From Gaertneriomyces semiglobifer (taxonomy: Eukaryota > Chytridiomycota > Chytridiomycetes > Spizellomycetales > Spizellomycetaceae): a stretch of DNA of 64,000 bases. Location of the stretch: contig JAHLKF010000026.1 in NCBI GenBank assembly GCA_025558075.1, positions 186,001-250,000 of the forward strand, written 5' to 3'. Shown here piece by piece: positions 40,845 through 52,110 of the stretch (within the stretch, counting starts at the first letter, position 1; every line of letters starts with the position of its first letter). The position numbers and the translations under genes were made by a program. A model generated the notes under the pieces. That model ran no database searches, was not told where the DNA came from, and worked only from the letters and a program-made list of their open reading frames with translations.

Positions 40845-42599
40845 TTACAACTGTCCTCTCTGATGCTGGGTCCCATCCTCCATCAACGCATCCACACGCA
40901 AACTCCGCAAACTGGCCGTCTCATTATCCGGCTCATCCACATCTCGTCGCCCATCTGCCACCTCGTCCGCAGTTTGAGCCGTCTGCGCTAACGCCGAAGT
41001 CGCCCCAACCGAGCCCATCACAGGAATATTCACCACCGTATCGGTGTCACCTACGCTCTCCACATCGTCTCGCTCTTCGCCGGTTTTCCACACCCCACTT
41101 CCGGGATTATCACCCGCTTCTCCGTCTTGCTGTCGACGTGCCAACTCCCGCAACCGTTGTTGGCGCTTGCGGAAGCGTCGATGCGCCAGACCGAACCATA
41201 TTGCGACGCAAAATATCGGGACGAGGATGGTTGAGAAAATCGCGGCTTTGAGGACTGTGCCGGAAGTTCCTTCTTCGCCCTTAAAGTCCGGTGTCGGAGG
41301 AGCTGGCGCAAACACGACCATGTCGTCCTGGTTATAAGTCGTTTGAGTAAAAGTGTGGGCGGGCTTAAACCCTTTGGACGCCTGCAGGGAAGTTTGGAAT
41401 GCTTTAAGGATAGGAGTGGAATGGGAGACCCGGTAGGGATCGTGTTCGTAGATCGTGACTGCTTTGATACGGGGAAACGTATTGTAAAAGTCTGGCGAGA
41501 GGTATTGGTCCCACCATCCTCGTTTGACATCGAGTTCTGTCGTGTTACCGCCAGTGGTGGACGGGTACTCTACTCCCGTTTCGGCGATCAACATGGGTTT
41601 ATTCTTTTCTACGACGAATGACCAATAGAAGTTCGCTTGGGAAACCATGTTCACACCTTGGATGATTTCTTGAAGGGCGGTCGCTGGAGGCACGGTACCT
41701 GTCGATGGGTAATAAATTGAAAGCCCGACCCAATCAACATACTCATTGCCTGGCCAATAGGGCGTGTATGGGTTGTCCTCCTGGTTGACCACGTTATCTT
41801 GGTTCGTGTCCAGTAGGCGACGGGCGACATCATCGTATACTCTGTCTGCCAGTTCGCTTGGGGAGAGGTCGGGATAGCTGCTTCCTTCATACGGGGCCCA
41901 AACAAGCGCAGTCAAATTCGCATCCGGTTGTTGCCTGATCCCTTCTGATAATTTCCTGAAGGCTTCAATGAACGGAAAAGGTTGTAATCCCCAAGGCACT
42001 GATCCAGAGTTCATCCCCGGGGCGAAGCGCAGGAGGATCCGCCGTCCACGGCGGTTGAAACCGCGACACAGACCAACGATTTGAGAAAAGGTTGTCGACG
42101 AAATTTGAGAGAGTCCCGATTCTGGAAAGATGGAGAGGTAAAGGACTGCGTCGGTGCGTGTATCGTCGATCAAGGCAAGGTTGTCCAGGCTCAATCGGCT
42201 GGAAGGCGCAATCCCGTTTGAACCTTTGGAATCAACGACGATACGAGCGGACATGTGCACAATCGAACTGTTGAATTTAATCTTCTCGTTGAAATGTCTA
42301 GGTGTGAGAGGGCCATCCTTTGCGTCGCTGGTTGCTCCTTTGGTGGAATTGAGCCAAACCCCAAAGTACCGCTCGTTATCTACTGGTTCCAGATTGGCAA
42401 AGGACGTGCTTGGTGTTGTTGCTGTCTGCGTTGGACGTGGGGTGGTTGTGGCGGATGGTTGTGATGGTGGCCGTTGTGGAGCAGATCCGGAAGGCGGCCC
42501 CTGGGCGTGTACTATGTCTGGGAGTACCGTTATGCATAATATGAGGATGAATATCAGGGGTGACAGGTGATGCTTTGTAGGCCGGAGCCTGGCTGCCAT
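40845..42599 (-). CDS. Membrane-anchored GH26-like protein, likely lacking the catalytic acid
   Basis: Intron-free frame of 584 residues. The open frame extends further upstream, but the ATG at 42599 gives a clear signal peptide (ILILCITVLPDIVHA), so I place the start there. After a Pro/Thr-rich linker comes a (beta/alpha)8-type domain like glycoside hydrolase family 26 (beta-mannanase group): GVWLNS, ILLRFAPGMNSGSVPWG, ALVWAPYEGSSYP, EYVDWVGLSIYYPS and KPMLIAETGVEYP. In active relatives the third-named block reads R-x-x-x-E-M-N-G, where Glu is the acid/base. Here that position is Gly (codon GGG). The nucleophile-type Glu in AETG is kept. A membrane helix (AAIFSTILVPIFCVAIWFGLA) near residue 450 is followed by a basic and then acidic cytosolic tail of 110 residues. 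It probably sits in the plasma membrane facing the wall. With the Gly change it may bind rather than cut glycan (inference). Confidence 0.85.
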   Translation of the reverse strand: MAARLRPTKHHLSPLIFILILCITVLPDIVHAQGPPSGSAPQRPPSQPSATTTPRPTQTATTPSTSFANLEPVDNERYFGVWLNSTKGATSDAKDGPLTPRHFNEKIKFNSSIVHMSARIVVDSKGSNGIAPSSRLSLDNLALIDDTRTDAVLYLSIFPESGLSQISSTTFSQIVGLCRGFNRRGRRILLRFAPGMNSGSVPWGLQPFPFIEAFRKLSEGIRQQPDANLTALVWAPYEGSSYPDLSPSELADRVYDDVARRLLDTNQDNVVNQEDNPYTPYWPGNEYVDWVGLSIYYPSTGTVPPATALQEIIQGVNMVSQANFYWSFVVEKNKPMLIAETGVEYPSTTGGNTTELDVKRGWWDQYLSPDFYNTFPRIKAVTIYEHDPYRVSHSTPILKAFQTSLQASKGFKPAHTFTQTTYNQDDMVVFAPAPPTPDFKGEEGTSGTVLKAAIFSTILVPIFCVAIWFGLAHRRFRKRQQRLRELARRQQDGEAGDNPGSGVWKTGEERDDVESVGDTDTVVNIPVMGSVGATSALAQTAQTADEVADGRRDVDEPDNETASLRSLRVDALMEDGTQHQRGQL

Positions 42600-44260
42600 G
42601 TCTCTGTTGTGTGTTGTTGCTTCAGAATTTGAATGCTCTGGTGTTGCAATGAAGGGGGCTATGAGGGAGACCTCAGAGTTGGCCTCTTTTCCGCCAAAAG
42701 CTTTTCTTTCAAATCTCACTCGTTCCTTTGAGATGTTATAATTGTCCTGTACTCTTCCAGCAGTTCTGGTCGACCTTTGTAGGTCCACTTGTAGTATAAT
42801 CGCCGTTCGACCGCTGAAGGCACACGTATAGGTGCCACACTGTTGGAACCCAGATGTTGCGTCCGTCAACTAATCAGGAATACAGGATCAGCTCTGCTCT
42901 ACTTGGGTAGAATCTGAATGATCATTCTCCGAAGGAACATACCTCTCCTTTGACGTTCCGTGAGTCCGTTCTAAATTCCGGTCCTTATCCGCCGGAATTA
43001 CAGACTCATAGAAGTGCAACCGACACCACAAAAAAAAAGGAGATCCACCCCTTTCGACGATAGAAGCTGAGTCGTGCGCGGGGGGATACGGATATATAAG
43101 CCCCTAGCGGTTGTTATTATAGCGTTATATGCGGTGAACAGCAGTGTGGTGTTGGTATAACGAACGTGAGAGTAAAATGTGACGTCTCGGAACACGTCGT
43201 GAACTGAGCACAGCGGTTTAAAAAGTGACATTTACCGAATGGGGGGAATAGGGGGATTAGGGGGAATGGCATGGATCGTAGCAGGGCACTGTGTAGGCAG
43301 GGGAGAAATGGCTTGAGGGGGATCTAGCAGTTCATGGCAGTTCCATGTAGCTCATTTCTCGCTTACGGTGTTGTCGGCTTCAGGTTTTAGAAGGACGACT
43401 AGGGCAACAGATCAGCGATATCTTCGACTGTACATGGCAGGGATATCCGCTGTACAGTGGAGCATATTGCTTCCATTCTTGCTGCTGGCTCGGCAGTGCT
43501 CACACGAACGCACCCATCTCAATACAGCAGAGCGCTGGTTGCTCAGTGTAAACATCCTCATCGAATCACATCAGCTTCAGGTCCATCTTCACACTCATCA
43601 GTGGCCTTCAGTGGAGGTTCAGGTGTGCAAGTACGATCTCCGTCTCCTGATATCCTCCTTGTTGAGTTGCAGGCGCACAGTACCCACGTCTTCTGATCCT
43701 CAGAAAGAATGTCGTCCTTCCTAGCAAGGCGCATGCTGCAGAGGGTGTGGAATGCCTGGCTGAGAGATCCCGGGTGTCCACGCAGACTCGTGGTTGCCAA
43801 ACGAACGAAGTACACCCATTCTCGCCAATGATCTGGGCTCGACAGATGTTTGACCCTCAATCCAGCGCCTCGCCAGAATGGGCTCCATCATAGTGTTTCT
43901 TCCGTCTTCATGCAATCATCAACGCTATCAATGTTCCTCGCTGCATCCGGATTATTTCTTTTAGCCCTTCATAGCACCTCCATCAGCTAATACCGTATTG
44001 TAAGTGCAGACCTAAATTTCCCGATCTCAGTGGCCAGCCAAAGTGGGGCACTCAGCGCAGGCATTCGAACGCAATCCCCTCCGTAGCGTCCGCAAGCTTA
44101 TTTGCTATTCACTGGTTATGCAGAGTGTGTGCCAACCGCTTCTCGGTCGAAAGCATCACGGCCTTTGACATCCCGCACCTCGCTCTTCATCGGTGACTAA
44201 AACCGTAGACATTTCGTGACACAGCAGAACTGGACTATCGATCGTCGCATACAAAAGGAA
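42600..44260. other. Divergent intergenic region between the GH26-like gene and DOA10
   Basis: About 1.66 kb. The first 270 bases continue the GH26-like open frame upstream of its signal peptide and are probably 5' leader. Frames around 43368-43915 on both strands have partly protein-like composition but no motif or splice-linked partner, so they are not called. A run of short G-rich repeats (GGGGGAAT, GGGGGATTAGG) is present at 43241-43265. Confidence 0.45.
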
Positions 44261-47200
44261 ATGGACGACGAAGGTGAGCATCATAGGAAGCTTGGACCTG
44301 GCTCGGTAAACAATCGCTGGGTTTCTCTAACACGCTGTGACAGAGATATGCCGAGTATGTCGCGGGGGATCGACACCATCGCAACCGCTATACCATCCAT
44401 GCAAGTGCTCTGGATCAATGCGATATGTTCATCAGGAGTGTCTCGAAGAATGGTTAGGCGTCTCCGGAAAGAGAGGATGTGAGATTTGCGGATGGGAGTT
44501 TCGGTTTGAGAATGGTATGTTTACATGGCCGACTTTCTGTTGAACGAGTTGATATGCAGATGACTGACGATTTTTGTATTTGCTTCAATGTAATAGTATA
44601 TGCAGAAGAAGCTCCGCAAGCACTGAGCCCTTTATTCCTCTTAAAGGTCTTGCTACTGAAAATCTTCAAACTCGCCCGCTTCTACGCCAGGATACTGCTT
44701 GCCACCGTCACCTGGCTCGTCATCGTCCCACTCGTGACGGTACATGTCTGGCGGATCTACTTTTCTCCATCGGCGCTTACAAGACCTACATCGCTCGTTC
44801 TGGCAATGTCGAGACTCTTTGCTGAAGATGGATGGAAAAGTTTCATGAGTGTCCTGGTTGGAGACGTCTTTGAGGGACAAGTTATTGCAGCTGTATGTGT
44901 AGTGGTGTGTTTGGCGGGATTATGTTTAAAGGAGTATGTGGTGATGCAAACGCCGTTAGAGGCGTGGGGTCAGCCGATGCAGGCCGCAGAACAACGAGTG
45001 GAGCGTGCGAGACTTTTCAGGCAGAATGAGGCGGGAAGGCTGCTTGAAGACATGAACCGGGCCGTAGATGAGCTGGGTGGATTGCGCGAATTGGCCAGGC
45101 TTGGCGATGAGATTAGAAGAGCTGCCGAGCAAGTTGGTGCTGAGGATGAAAACAATAGGATACGTGAGATGGAAGAGGAGGTTGCACAGATGCATCTGCC
45201 CGAAGTACTCCCTGATCGCCAAGCAAACGACAACGACAATGCGGACGCACGCAGGTCTGGAACCTCATCGCCGATACCGACAGAGGAGGCAGCAACAGAA
45301 ACCGGATCTCATATACTGCCTCCGCCTCCTACAGAACAAGATGCGGGTGGCTATGGGTTGCCGTCTTCCTCAAAAGATTTAGATTTATCTCCCGCGGAGC
45401 TCAATATCAGCCCCGATAACAATGAGAGAGAAAGCACATTACGGCGGCGGACGAGAAGAACTTCTGAGCTCGATGTCCCTGGTGAGATATGGGAGATGGG
45501 CACGGTTGTGGAAGGTGGCGTGAGGAGAAGCCGGCGAATAGCGATGCGGGTGGGTGAGAAGAATGACGAGGCTAAAAGCGGCGAAAAGCAACATGGAGAG
45601 GAACAGCGAAAAACACGGTGGGATAAAGGGAAGGGAAGAGATAGAGAAGTCTCACCTGCCACTTCTAGGATGAGCGATGAAAGTGGAAATGATAGCGATG
45701 AGAAAGGGAGTGGGAAGTGGCGAAGAGGAGATAGGAAAGCACTCAATGACGTGAATCCGACTGCTTCGTTGGCTGATACGGCTATGGAGAGTACCGTCGC
45801 TGAGGACGACCACTGGCTAGGACTGCCAAGCATTTCCTACAATGCCACAGGTCATCAGGAGGCATCGATTTCTGCTGAGAAAGCAGAGGATGACGCTGCT
45901 ATGGCACAATCTGAATCCAGAGCTGCCGGAGGAGATCATTGGTTAGGGTTACCTTTATTGCCAAGCAGAGGGACGAGTGACTATGAAACTTCGCAGCAGA
46001 CTGCAAACAATGCTAGCGGCAGCAGCAACCCCGCCGTTGGCCTGCCTTCCGACGATGCGATGACGGCCGACTTTGGGGAGTTCGATGTCCCTTGGGATAG
46101 CGGTGAAATGCGCTGGCTCGAGGAAAGGGACGAGGATAGGCGTGCACATGGGTATGAAGCCCATCAAGGACAGGAAATCGCTGACAATGTAGCAATACCG
46201 AACCCAGTGTTGCCAGCACCAATGCCTCCTCAACCACATGCTCTTGCCGAGGATGCCGATGCCCAGGAGCACGTAGCTGAGCTACGAAACGACCTTCCTC
46301 CGCCGCCTCCTTTTGAACCGCTACAACCTTTCCAACCTCTGGAACAAGCACCACGAGTGCCTCCACTCCCAGCACCCGCGCCCGCTGCTGCTGCAGCAGA
46401 GCAAGACGCACCCCCGCCCGAGAACGACCTCAACGCGTTCCTTGAACTCCTCGGAATCGACGGTCCGATATCCAATCTCCTCCAAAACGTCGCCATGGTG
46501 ATTTTTGTGATTGTTGTGTGCATTGGCGTAGGAGGTTGGTTGCCGTACGTAACTGGCCGAGCTGTGGCAGGGGTGGGTGAACCCTGCGTCGGATTCGTGG
46601 TGGAAAAGGTGGAAAGTGTGGGACAGGTTGTGAGGAGTGGTGCGAACGTTGTGGGAGGGGTGGTGGACCCGGTTTTGGAGCCGGTTGTAGAAGGGGTCGT
46701 GGGGATGGGTGTTCAGATGGGAATTTGGAGACGAAAGGATGTCATCAATGCTGGTGAAGGGCCACTGAAGGGTGCGGTATTGGATGTACAGAGTGGAATT
46801 GTTGGATCGGAGTGGGTTGATGTGGACGGCGTTGTTCACCAGGAGGAGGGACCTGAGACTGTCAACAACAAAGACGACACACCTGAGTTTGAACATCCAT
46901 CCTCATCCATCCGGTCAAAGATTCTCTACACGTTTCTCGGATATCTCACTCAATCCGTGTTCCTGCTGGCCCAATTCCGACGCACCAATCGGTTTAACCA
47001 CCCGTACTTCCTCACACTCAAGCGGATTCTCCTACGGTGGTGCTCGTGGTTTCTCACCGCCTCCAAGTTTACTTTCTTCCTGACCATCGAACTGGGGCTG
47101 TTCCCGTTCTTCTGTGGGGTATTGATTGATTACTTTACGATGCCAGTCTTTGGACCTGCCATAACGATTTCTACACGACTGGTTTTCCACCATAAACACC

Positions 47201-48909
47201 CTGTTACCTCCGTGTTCCTGCATTGGCTAGCTGGCACGGTATTTATGTTTGCGTTTGCGTTATGGGTAGGGACTGTGAGAGAATTGGTGCGGCCTGGAGT
47301 GTTGTGGTTCATTCGAGACCCGAATGACCCAGAGTTCCGGCCGGTGGAAGACATTATTGAGCGTCCCGTCGGTGTACAGCTAAGGAAATTAGGTGTGGGA
47401 TGTTTGATGTATGCGGGACTTGTTGCGGTTGGGGTAGGTGGGTTTGTACAGTGTGTGCGAGGGTTGGATTACGTCAAAGCAGTAATGGGTCTCAAGGGTG
47501 TGATGCAAGTGTTTCCGGTAGAGTGGGCGATGAGACGGGAATTGGTGTGGGAGTTTCCGGTGGATTTGGTGGTGGGTCATTTCTTTGTCCCGTGGGTGGT
47601 AAGCGTGGTGAACCCGAAAACGGTGGTGAAAGTGGTGTTGGATAAATGTATAAAGATTTTGGCGAGGGTGTTAGAGTTGGAGGAGTTCTTGCTGGGAGCG
47701 GTGCAGAGGCGCATGGAGGTGGATGGTAGGGATTTCCCGTATCTGAGAGTCCCGAATCATGATCACATCGAGGTTGTTCCTGGATACCGCATGGTTGTGC
47801 CGATGAGAGAACAGGAAGAGGTCTTTGGACGGGAAGGCGAGACGGAGGATGACGTTCGCGGCAACTGGAGAAAAGTCTATGTGCCACCCATGTGGAAGCT
47901 CCGGGTCGTGCTGTTTTTGGTTGGGCTATGGGTGGTGGGGATCGTCGGTGGCATCGTCGGTATTGTGGGACCGGTGTTACTTGGGAGGACGATTTTCAAA
48001 TGGGCGTTTGGATTTTGGGGTGTACAACCAAACGTGGAGCATGCCATACGCGATGAGTTGGGAACGCATGATGTTTATGCGTTCTTGATGGGCGTGGCGG
48101 TGTGTGTATTCGTAGTCGGTCCCGTGAGAAAGGTTTGGAACTTTTTGGGACGACGAATGGAATACAATGTGGACTTGCGAGTGTTTGCCAGAGTCATCGG
48201 TCGGGTGTCCCGGATGATTGGTGTATTGATATTGGGAGTAGGGGTTGTTCCGATGCTGATGGGCGTAGTGTTCGAGACGTATATGATTGTGTTCTTGAGA
48301 CTGTTTACCGCCATTGGAACCCATACAACGACGACTGTCGGTGCTACGACAAGTGGAGATGTGAGGAATTTCAGCATTGTCCGGGCAGTAGTGCAAGCAT
48401 ACACCCTCGGTCTTATCTATCTGAAGATCGTATGGGGGCTTGGCCGGGCATTGAACATGGGCATCTACACGCGCGTTCATCGATTCTTGTTTCTCGGGAA
48501 TGACAACCTGTTCTACGAGGTTGTGAGAGATCTGGTGGTTCTTTCGACGAGCTTGTTCATGGCGGTCGTCATGCCCGCAGTGGGTGGTGTTGCGGTTGTA
48601 TATGCGAGAAAGCGGGGATATTTCGGCACAGCGACTGGCAAAGGGGACAAAGGATATGATGGAGAAAGTGGAGTTGAGGGCGTCATGGTGATGGCGTTCA
48701 TTGGGTTTGTTGGGGCGACTGTTCTGAGATATACGGCCAAGATACTTTGGAGAGGATGGAAAAGTTGGGGTGAGAAGGTTCGGGAGGAAACCTTCTTGGT
48801 CGGCAGACGGTTAGAGAATTTGGGTCAAGCTGGGGAAGATGGAATGGATGAGATTGATCAGGAGAGAGAGCAGAGAGAGGATGTGGGATTAATGCCTCAG
48901 GTGATGTGA
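44261..48909 (+). CDS. DOA10: Doa10/TEB4-type RING-CH E3 ubiquitin ligase of the ER membrane
   Basis: Exons 44261-44273, 44344-44514 and 44597-48909 (both introns phase 1) give 1498 residues. The first exon is only 13 nt (MDDE plus one base). The RING-CH (C4HC3) finger occupies residues 7-53: Cys7, Cys10, Cys24, Cys26, His34, Cys37, Cys50, Cys53 (ICRVCRGG...[19 protein letters not shown]...CEICGWEF). Two hydrophobic segments follow it directly. The middle third is a long acidic, disordered cytosolic loop (about residues 200-680). The conserved TD region, with [31 protein letters not shown] and [20 protein letters not shown] near residue 965, lies among many membrane helices to the C terminus. 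The overall layout and length match Doa10 (about 1300 residues in yeast) with an expanded loop. Doa10 ubiquitinates short-lived and misfolded proteins at the ER and inner nuclear membrane. Two related WLGLP segments ([10 protein letters not shown] and [10 protein letters not shown]) sit 44 residues apart in the loop. Confidence 0.95.
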
Positions 48910-49154
48910 TGGTTGTTGTACTTAGAGAGAGTTTCCGCACCCCGTGTACAGAGCCGATTCTTTCCTACATATTGGTCTTTTTATTGGTTACTTTTGAGGT
49001 CAAACTTGGTCCTTACGTACAAACCGTGGGGCCAAAAAGCAAGTCGAGGTTACTACACTCTCATAGATCTCACAAATGTACGCCGTCTCCTACTAATAAA
49101 ATGCTAAAATCTGCCCAAAAAAATTCAAATCTACTCATAAAACTACAGCGGAAA

Positions 49155-49829
49155 TCACATCGACATCAACGCCGTCGCCAACGCCGAAAGTCCCAGGCCG
49201 TACATCGCAGATAAGGAGGCCGCACCGTTTTCGTCTTTGGTAGTACTCACACCATCACCTGCGCCAGGCACCACCTGTCCTTTCGGCACCTCCAAGCTAA
49301 TAGTAAAGGGTTTCTCCATCATCAGCCACTCCTCCCAGTGGCCCGCGCCCTGTCCTCCCTCGAGATTGGGAGATTCCACCCAATTCCCGCCATACATGCA
49401 GAAATGGAATCCGTCCTTCTGGGACACGAGGTCGGTCATATTGGGGAATATGGTAAAGTTGGTGCCGAGACGGGTGCCCGATCCGGTGTCCCAGACGTAG
49501 GTGAGCGGCCCAATGTAAGTGGGCGCTTTGATGGTTGCAGAGTGTGCGGACGGTGTGGCTGGCGGAAGAGGTGGGATGTAGCCAAGGTTCACTGGTTCTA
49601 ATCATTGTAAGAATCAGAAGTAACATTAGTGGACGAACGTCCGGTGGTGTGATTTCTGGGTTATTACTTTGATATACGTACTTTCTGGCATACCACCCAT
49701 GATGCCCCAGTCGATTGAGATGGGATATGTGTGGTTGACGGCAAAGACGGGCGGGTCAGGTAGCGTCCATACCGGGTCGGCTGCGATGAGGGTGGGCACA
49801 GCTAGCAGAAGCACTGTAGTCTTGAGCAT
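49155..49829 (-). CDS. Small secreted, probably GPI-anchored protein
   Basis: Exons on the minus strand, 49829-49682 and 49597-49155, join in phase 1 (GTACGT...GATTAG, 84 bp) to give 196 residues. MLKTTVLLLAVPTLIAADP is a signal peptide. The mature part contains HTYPISIDWGIMGGMPEKPV, YIGPLTYVWDTGSGTRLG and WVESPNLEGGQGAGHWEEW, with one visible Cys near FHFCMYGG. The protein ends in DENGAASLSAMYGLGLSALATALMSM, cut here as NGAASLSAMYGLG then LSALATALMSM. This is a small-residue site followed by a hydrophobic tail with no basic end, typical of a GPI signal. No family recognised. It is likely a wall or plasma-membrane surface protein (inference). The gene lies tail to tail with DOA10, 245 bp from its stop. 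Confidence 0.8.
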
Positions 49830-50423
49830 TGTTGTGATTGGGTTTAGCACTTTGCGAGATCTTGGGTTGCGGGGATGCAGAGACTGTAGCAAAATTAGGA
49901 TATGCTGATATACGCTTATAAGAAGAAGATGAGATGCCTACGTCGTTCTATTATTCCAACCGAAGCGGGTGGAATGCCAACAAATGTCGTCGTCCGTAAA
50001 TTTAAGAAACTGCCAAGTTCAACGTCCACGAGAACGCGCCAAACTGTGCCACGCTCCGACCACAATCTCCGATGACTGTGCCATCCGCGCGTTTGCGCCT
50101 GCGACGGCGATCTTGGAACGCGCTATCGCCGTTCGATTGTTGATCATCGGAGAGTGGTTAATATAGGTAGGCTGGTCCTTGCTCTTGATCTTCCACGACC
50201 GGCCACATATCACGAGTGCATACGTGTCCACTTTGAGTCCAAGTGGTAGCAGAATGGATGCAACTTCGTCTCAACACCATCCGCAGTCAGTGAGGTGATC
50301 CCAATGTAAAAACCGCAGATTCTTTCAAGTTGACAACTCTTTTCCGACAAGTAGTTTGAAAGTATGTAAATATATGTTACTATGAGATCCGCATCATACA
50401 ATGTTTCAATTCAAGAATCAATT
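49830..50423. other. Intergenic region between two minus-strand genes
   Basis: About 590 bp. It holds the upstream region of the GPI-type protein gene and the 3' flank of the dehydrogenase gene. I see no open frame with coding character and no repeat. Confidence 0.5.
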
Positions 50424-51628
50424 TCAAGTGGCCGAACTTTTTCTGCTTTCTTCAAACTTCTTGATGATGCTTTCGGAGAGCTCCCATAGCTCTTTCTGTA
50501 GTGCCTCATCGTTTCCCCAGTAGAATGCTTCCGAAAGCTTTGCCGTAGGCAACTAACAAATCAGGTAAGTAAATTGCGCGCGTGATTCAGGAGTTGACGC
50601 ACCGAGAACACTTACGAAAAACTGTCCTCGATAGTCCTTTTCTTCCACATCCGGGCTCGTGGCAAGGTACAGCTGGGTCAAACTCCCAAAATCGGGGGTT
50701 CTTCCCACCAATGGACCGACGACCCCGACGAGTTTCTCAATGACGCCCCCACCAAAGATTGTATGTGCGACCAGATTCGTGGCAATTGAACCGGGATGCA
50801 ACGCGTTTGCCCTGACTTCTGGTTTCTCAAGGGCAACAAGACGCTTTTGGAGTTCCTTGGTGAAAAGAATGTTGGCGAGTTTGGATGTTGTGTATGCGGA
50901 CCCTGCGCTGTAGTCAGCCTTGGGGGTTCGCGCTAACTGCGAATAATCAGGGCGGGACCACATCATTTTTGCGGCCTTGGAGGAAACCGCCACAATTCGA
51001 GATTTTGGAGAAAGGTACGGAATCAGGAGATTCGTGAGGTAAAAGCTGAGGGATGGTAACAGAGAGATTAATTGGCTTATTGCGAGTGATACGGCGGGTT
51101 TGCTCATTATAGACTTACTGTGCCAAGTGGTTCACTCCAAATTGAGCTTCAATATCCGAAGGATTCTTCATAGTCTTGTATGGAACTGCCATGATTCCAG
51201 CGTTCAACATCAGCACGTCGATCCTCAACTGCTTTCCTTCGGCATCCGTCTTCCGCTTCCACCAATCGACAAATGAGCGAACACTTTCCAGGTCTTCATT
51301 GTCCATAACTCCGTACTCGACAGTCCAATCCTTTTGGTCCGTCTCTTGTTGGTTAAGCTCATCCTTGATGGATTGGACAGCCTCCGTTCCTCGCTGGTCG
51401 CTGCGTGCGGTGATTACTACCCGCGCTCCATTACGTGCAAGAGCGACGGCTGAAGAGCGACCAAGACCAGACGCTCCGCCTGTTATAATGACGGTCTGAA
51501 CAAAGTTATGAGTGAGAAACAGGTTTCGCGGGTTAGAGCTTAAATTGTTCCATTCTTACCTTTCCAGACATGTCTGGGATCTGGTCCACGCTGAAAGCGG
51601 GTTTGAAGTAGTTTAAGATAAACGACAT
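50424..51628 (-). CDS. Short-chain dehydrogenase/reductase, retinol-dehydrogenase-like
   Basis: Four exons on the minus strand, 51628-51560, 51495-51119, 51045-50616 and 50552-50424, give 334 residues (phases 0, 2, 0). The nucleotide-binding motif TGGASGLG is at residues 28-35 (TGxxxGxG). NAGIM, NHLAHFYLTNLL and the catalytic Ser...YTTSK (YxxxK) follow in the usual spacing. The junction NHLA/HFYLTN rebuilds the family motif, confirming that splice. HPGSIATNL and a C-terminal region (LPTAKLSEAFYWGNDEALQK...) match the extended group of WWOX/retinol-dehydrogenase-like SDRs, which oxidise or reduce alcohols and ketones with NAD(P)H. The first 23 residues (MSFILNYFKPAFSVDQIPD) are weakly hydrophobic and could contact a membrane or lipid droplet. 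The substrate cannot be deduced. Its start is 69 bp from the 3' end of the unresolved minus-strand frame upstream. Confidence 0.92.
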
Positions 51629-51696
51629 CTTGAGCTGTTTCTCTTTGCTTTCCAGATGGTACTTTTGCAAAGAAGCTTGAATGAAGAGGGAGGAAG

Positions 51697-52110
51697 TTAC
51701 GCAGATTCGCAGGCTTTTTGAGTTGCAGAATCGACGTGTGTCATCAGCTTTCGCGTGTCAAGAATCACAAAACGGACAGAAGCAGCGGAGGCCTCGGCGA
51801 TGGAAATCGGGCCGCTGTTGTTGAGCATACTGTCCTCGGCGGCCAGGATGAAATGCCGAGTGGTGCGGGTGTCGCGGAACGGTGTGCGCATGTGTACATG
51901 TAAAAGTTGGACTATGGGTGAACTGAAAGCAGATCTTGGCATTCTTGACGCAGTTTGTAGCTTCTGCTTTCATTTCGCTGTTCCCAGCCATTCCAGATCC
52001 ACGATCATCGCAGCGAGTGACAGCGATGCTTCCCATGGGCCTGGGAACTCGATGACAGGGACCTGGACATGGAGCGCCGAAAGGTCATTCTTCCAGATGC
52101 ATAACAATGT
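51697..52110 (-). CDS. Candidate minus-strand gene fragment, unresolved
   Basis: Two open segments look protein-like. One ends at a stop at 51697 and may begin after an acceptor at 51923 (CTTTCAG): SPIVQLLHVHMRTPFRDTR, then TTRHFILAAEDSMLNNSG and ISIAEASAASVRFVILDTRK. The other, at about 51990-52090, reads VQVPVIEFPGPWEASLSLAA then MIVDLEWLGTAK. They are in different frames and could be joined by an intron with a weak donor (GTGGAT), but I could not find a convincing donor or first exon. No family recognised. It may be a real short gene whose 5' part I cannot place, or a decaying one. Coordinates are approximate. Confidence 0.35.

Noticed and set aside
42600..42869. N-terminal extension of the GH26-like protein
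   Set aside because: The frame is open, but starting at 42599 gives a standard signal peptide, which an extension would bury.
43368..43915. Frames on both strands between the GH26-like gene and DOA10
   Set aside because: Some segments look protein-like, but there is no motif, start context or splice partner.
44050..44130. tRNA-like B box GCGTTCGAATGCC on the minus strand
   Set aside because: No consistent A box or stems. The B-box match alone is expected by chance.
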